Source: JBQTIU01 sp052387815
GTDB taxonomy: Bacteria > Pseudomonadota > Alphaproteobacteria > CACIAM-22H2
DNA: 7,332 bases
Reading direction: 5' to 3'
Assembly: GCA_052387815.1 (NCBI GenBank)
Contig: JBQTIU010000089.1
Coordinates: forward strand, 1-7,332
The translations under genes and the position numbers were made by a program. The notes below the pieces were generated by a model. It was not told where the DNA came from, made no database searches, and was given only the letters and a program-made list of their open reading frames with translations. Positions 6,772-7,332 of the stretch are shown in pieces (positions within the stretch are counted from its first letter, which is position 1; every line of letters starts with the position of its first letter).

Positions 6772-7267
6772 TCAGCTCCCGGCCGCCCGGCGCCGCGCCG
6801 CCGGAGTGCGGGGCCGAGCGGTCCGGCGCGCGGCATCGAAGACGCTCAGCGCGACGCCCAATCCCAACGACCGCAGGGCCTCGGCGAGCCGCGGCAGCTT
6901 CGAGGGATGTGTGGGATCGAGGAGTCGGCGCGCCTCCTTGTGATCGACCCGCAGGCGTCGGCCCAACTGCGCGGCCGTCACTCCTTGTTTTCGCGCCGCC
7001 ATATCGAGCGCCGCCTTTAGCGCCACGGTTTCGGACGGGGCCACTCGATAGTGGCCACGCCGCGCCGGCGAGGGACGGGGAATATCCTCTCCCGTCCGCG
7101 ATGCGGCTCATCAGCGCCTCCGAAAGACAGTCGGCGGCCTCCGACAGCGCCTCGGCTCGACTGGCGCCGTCGGTCAGCGCTTCCGGCAAGTCCGGAAAGC
7201 ACACGAGGTAGCGCCTGGCCGCATCCCGTCTCAGGCTGGCGGGGTAGGCACAGAGGGTGGCAGGCAT
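6772..7267 (-). pseudogene. hicB: HicB-family antitoxin, split by a one-base frameshift
   Basis: HicB antitoxins bind and block the HicA mRNA interferase and repress their own operon. The first 59 codons from ATG 7267 encode a HicB N-terminal domain (RRYLVCFPDLPEALTDGAS, then EALSEAADCLSEALMSRIADG). After that the frame is lost. Dropping one G from the GGG at 7091-7093 joins it to EDIPRPSPARRGHYRVAPSE and a helix-turn-helix domain (about 93-135, with GVTAAQLGRRLRVDHKEARR). The result would be a complete 164-residue HicB ending at 6772. Unrepaired, the first frame runs 194 residues into the end of the transporter gene. A strong AGGAGG 6 bases upstream supports the ATG. The hicA end lies just upstream, 10 bases away. 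The cause may be a real mutation, a sequencing slip in a G run, or recoding. The tail after residue 147 is Arg/Ala-rich. It converges on the transporter with a 25-base gap. Confidence 0.8.
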
Positions 7268-7273
7268 GGCAAG

Positions 7274-7279
7274 CCTCCT
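7274..7279 (-). promoter_or_regulatory. Shine-Dalgarno site of hicB
   Basis: AGGAGG on the minus strand, 6 bases before the ATG at 7267. It overlaps the stop codon of the preceding gene, as expected for coupled translation of toxin and antitoxin. Confidence 0.7.
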
Positions 7280-7332
7280 ACTCGAAATCGCGCCGGATGA
7301 GCCCGAGCTGCCGCAGCATGGCGTTGAGCATC
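7278..7332 (-). CDS. hicA: C-terminal end of a probable HicA toxin (partial)
   Basis: Only the last 17 codons and a TAG stop are inside the window; the 5' part lies beyond the right edge. The readable end is MLNAMLRQLGLIRRDFE, which resembles the last helix of HicA mRNA interferases (pattern like GTLxxILRQAGL). The first Met is probably internal, not the start. HicA toxins are small (about 60-80 residues) double-stranded-RNA-binding-fold RNases that cleave mRNA. The catalytic His and the core fold are not visible here, so the name rests on this tail plus the hicB gene directly downstream with a 10-base gap. Confidence 0.6.
   Translation of the reverse strand, partial: MLNAMLRQLGLIRRDFE

Overview
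The window is about 7.3 kb of very GC-rich DNA with dense GC-ending codons and long spurious antisense frames. The protein families and intergenic sequence style suggest an alphaproteobacterium (Rhodospirillales or Hyphomicrobiales-like). That placement is an inference from composition and protein style, not from a marker gene.

Left part (6-3987 and on to 4876): a divergent myo-inositol catabolism cluster. On the minus strand lie a Gfo/Idh/MocA inositol 2-dehydrogenase (iolG-like) and, overlapping it by 4 bases, a short-chain dehydrogenase/reductase. On the plus strand lie iolD (ThDP-dependent trihydroxycyclohexane-1,2-dione acylhydrolase) and, one base later, iolE (inosose dehydratase). Together IolG (inositol to scyllo-inosose), IolE (dehydration to the dione) and IolD (ring opening) make the first three steps of the pathway. 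The kinase, isomerase and aldolase steps (iolC, iolB, iolJ), the semialdehyde dehydrogenase and the transporter are not in the window. The SDR is a fourth enzyme of unknown exact step. It has Thr where the SDR catalytic Ser normally sits.

The 371-base gap between the divergent iolG and iolD starts is mostly filled by a run of short perfect hairpins. It looks like a dispersed intergenic repeat sitting inside the shared control region, and leaves little unique sequence for promoters or operators.

Right part: after a short gap with a compound hairpin comes a Na+/phosphate cotransporter family gene with a C-terminal PhoU-like domain. Its start codon is unclear. Convergent to it, on the minus strand, is a hicAB-type toxin-antitoxin locus: the last 17 codons of a probable hicA toxin (cut by the window edge), then hicB. 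The hicB frame is broken by one extra G in a GGG run; removing one base restores a full 164-residue antitoxin. No rRNA, tRNA, CRISPR array, transposase or previously unknown multi-gene system was seen.
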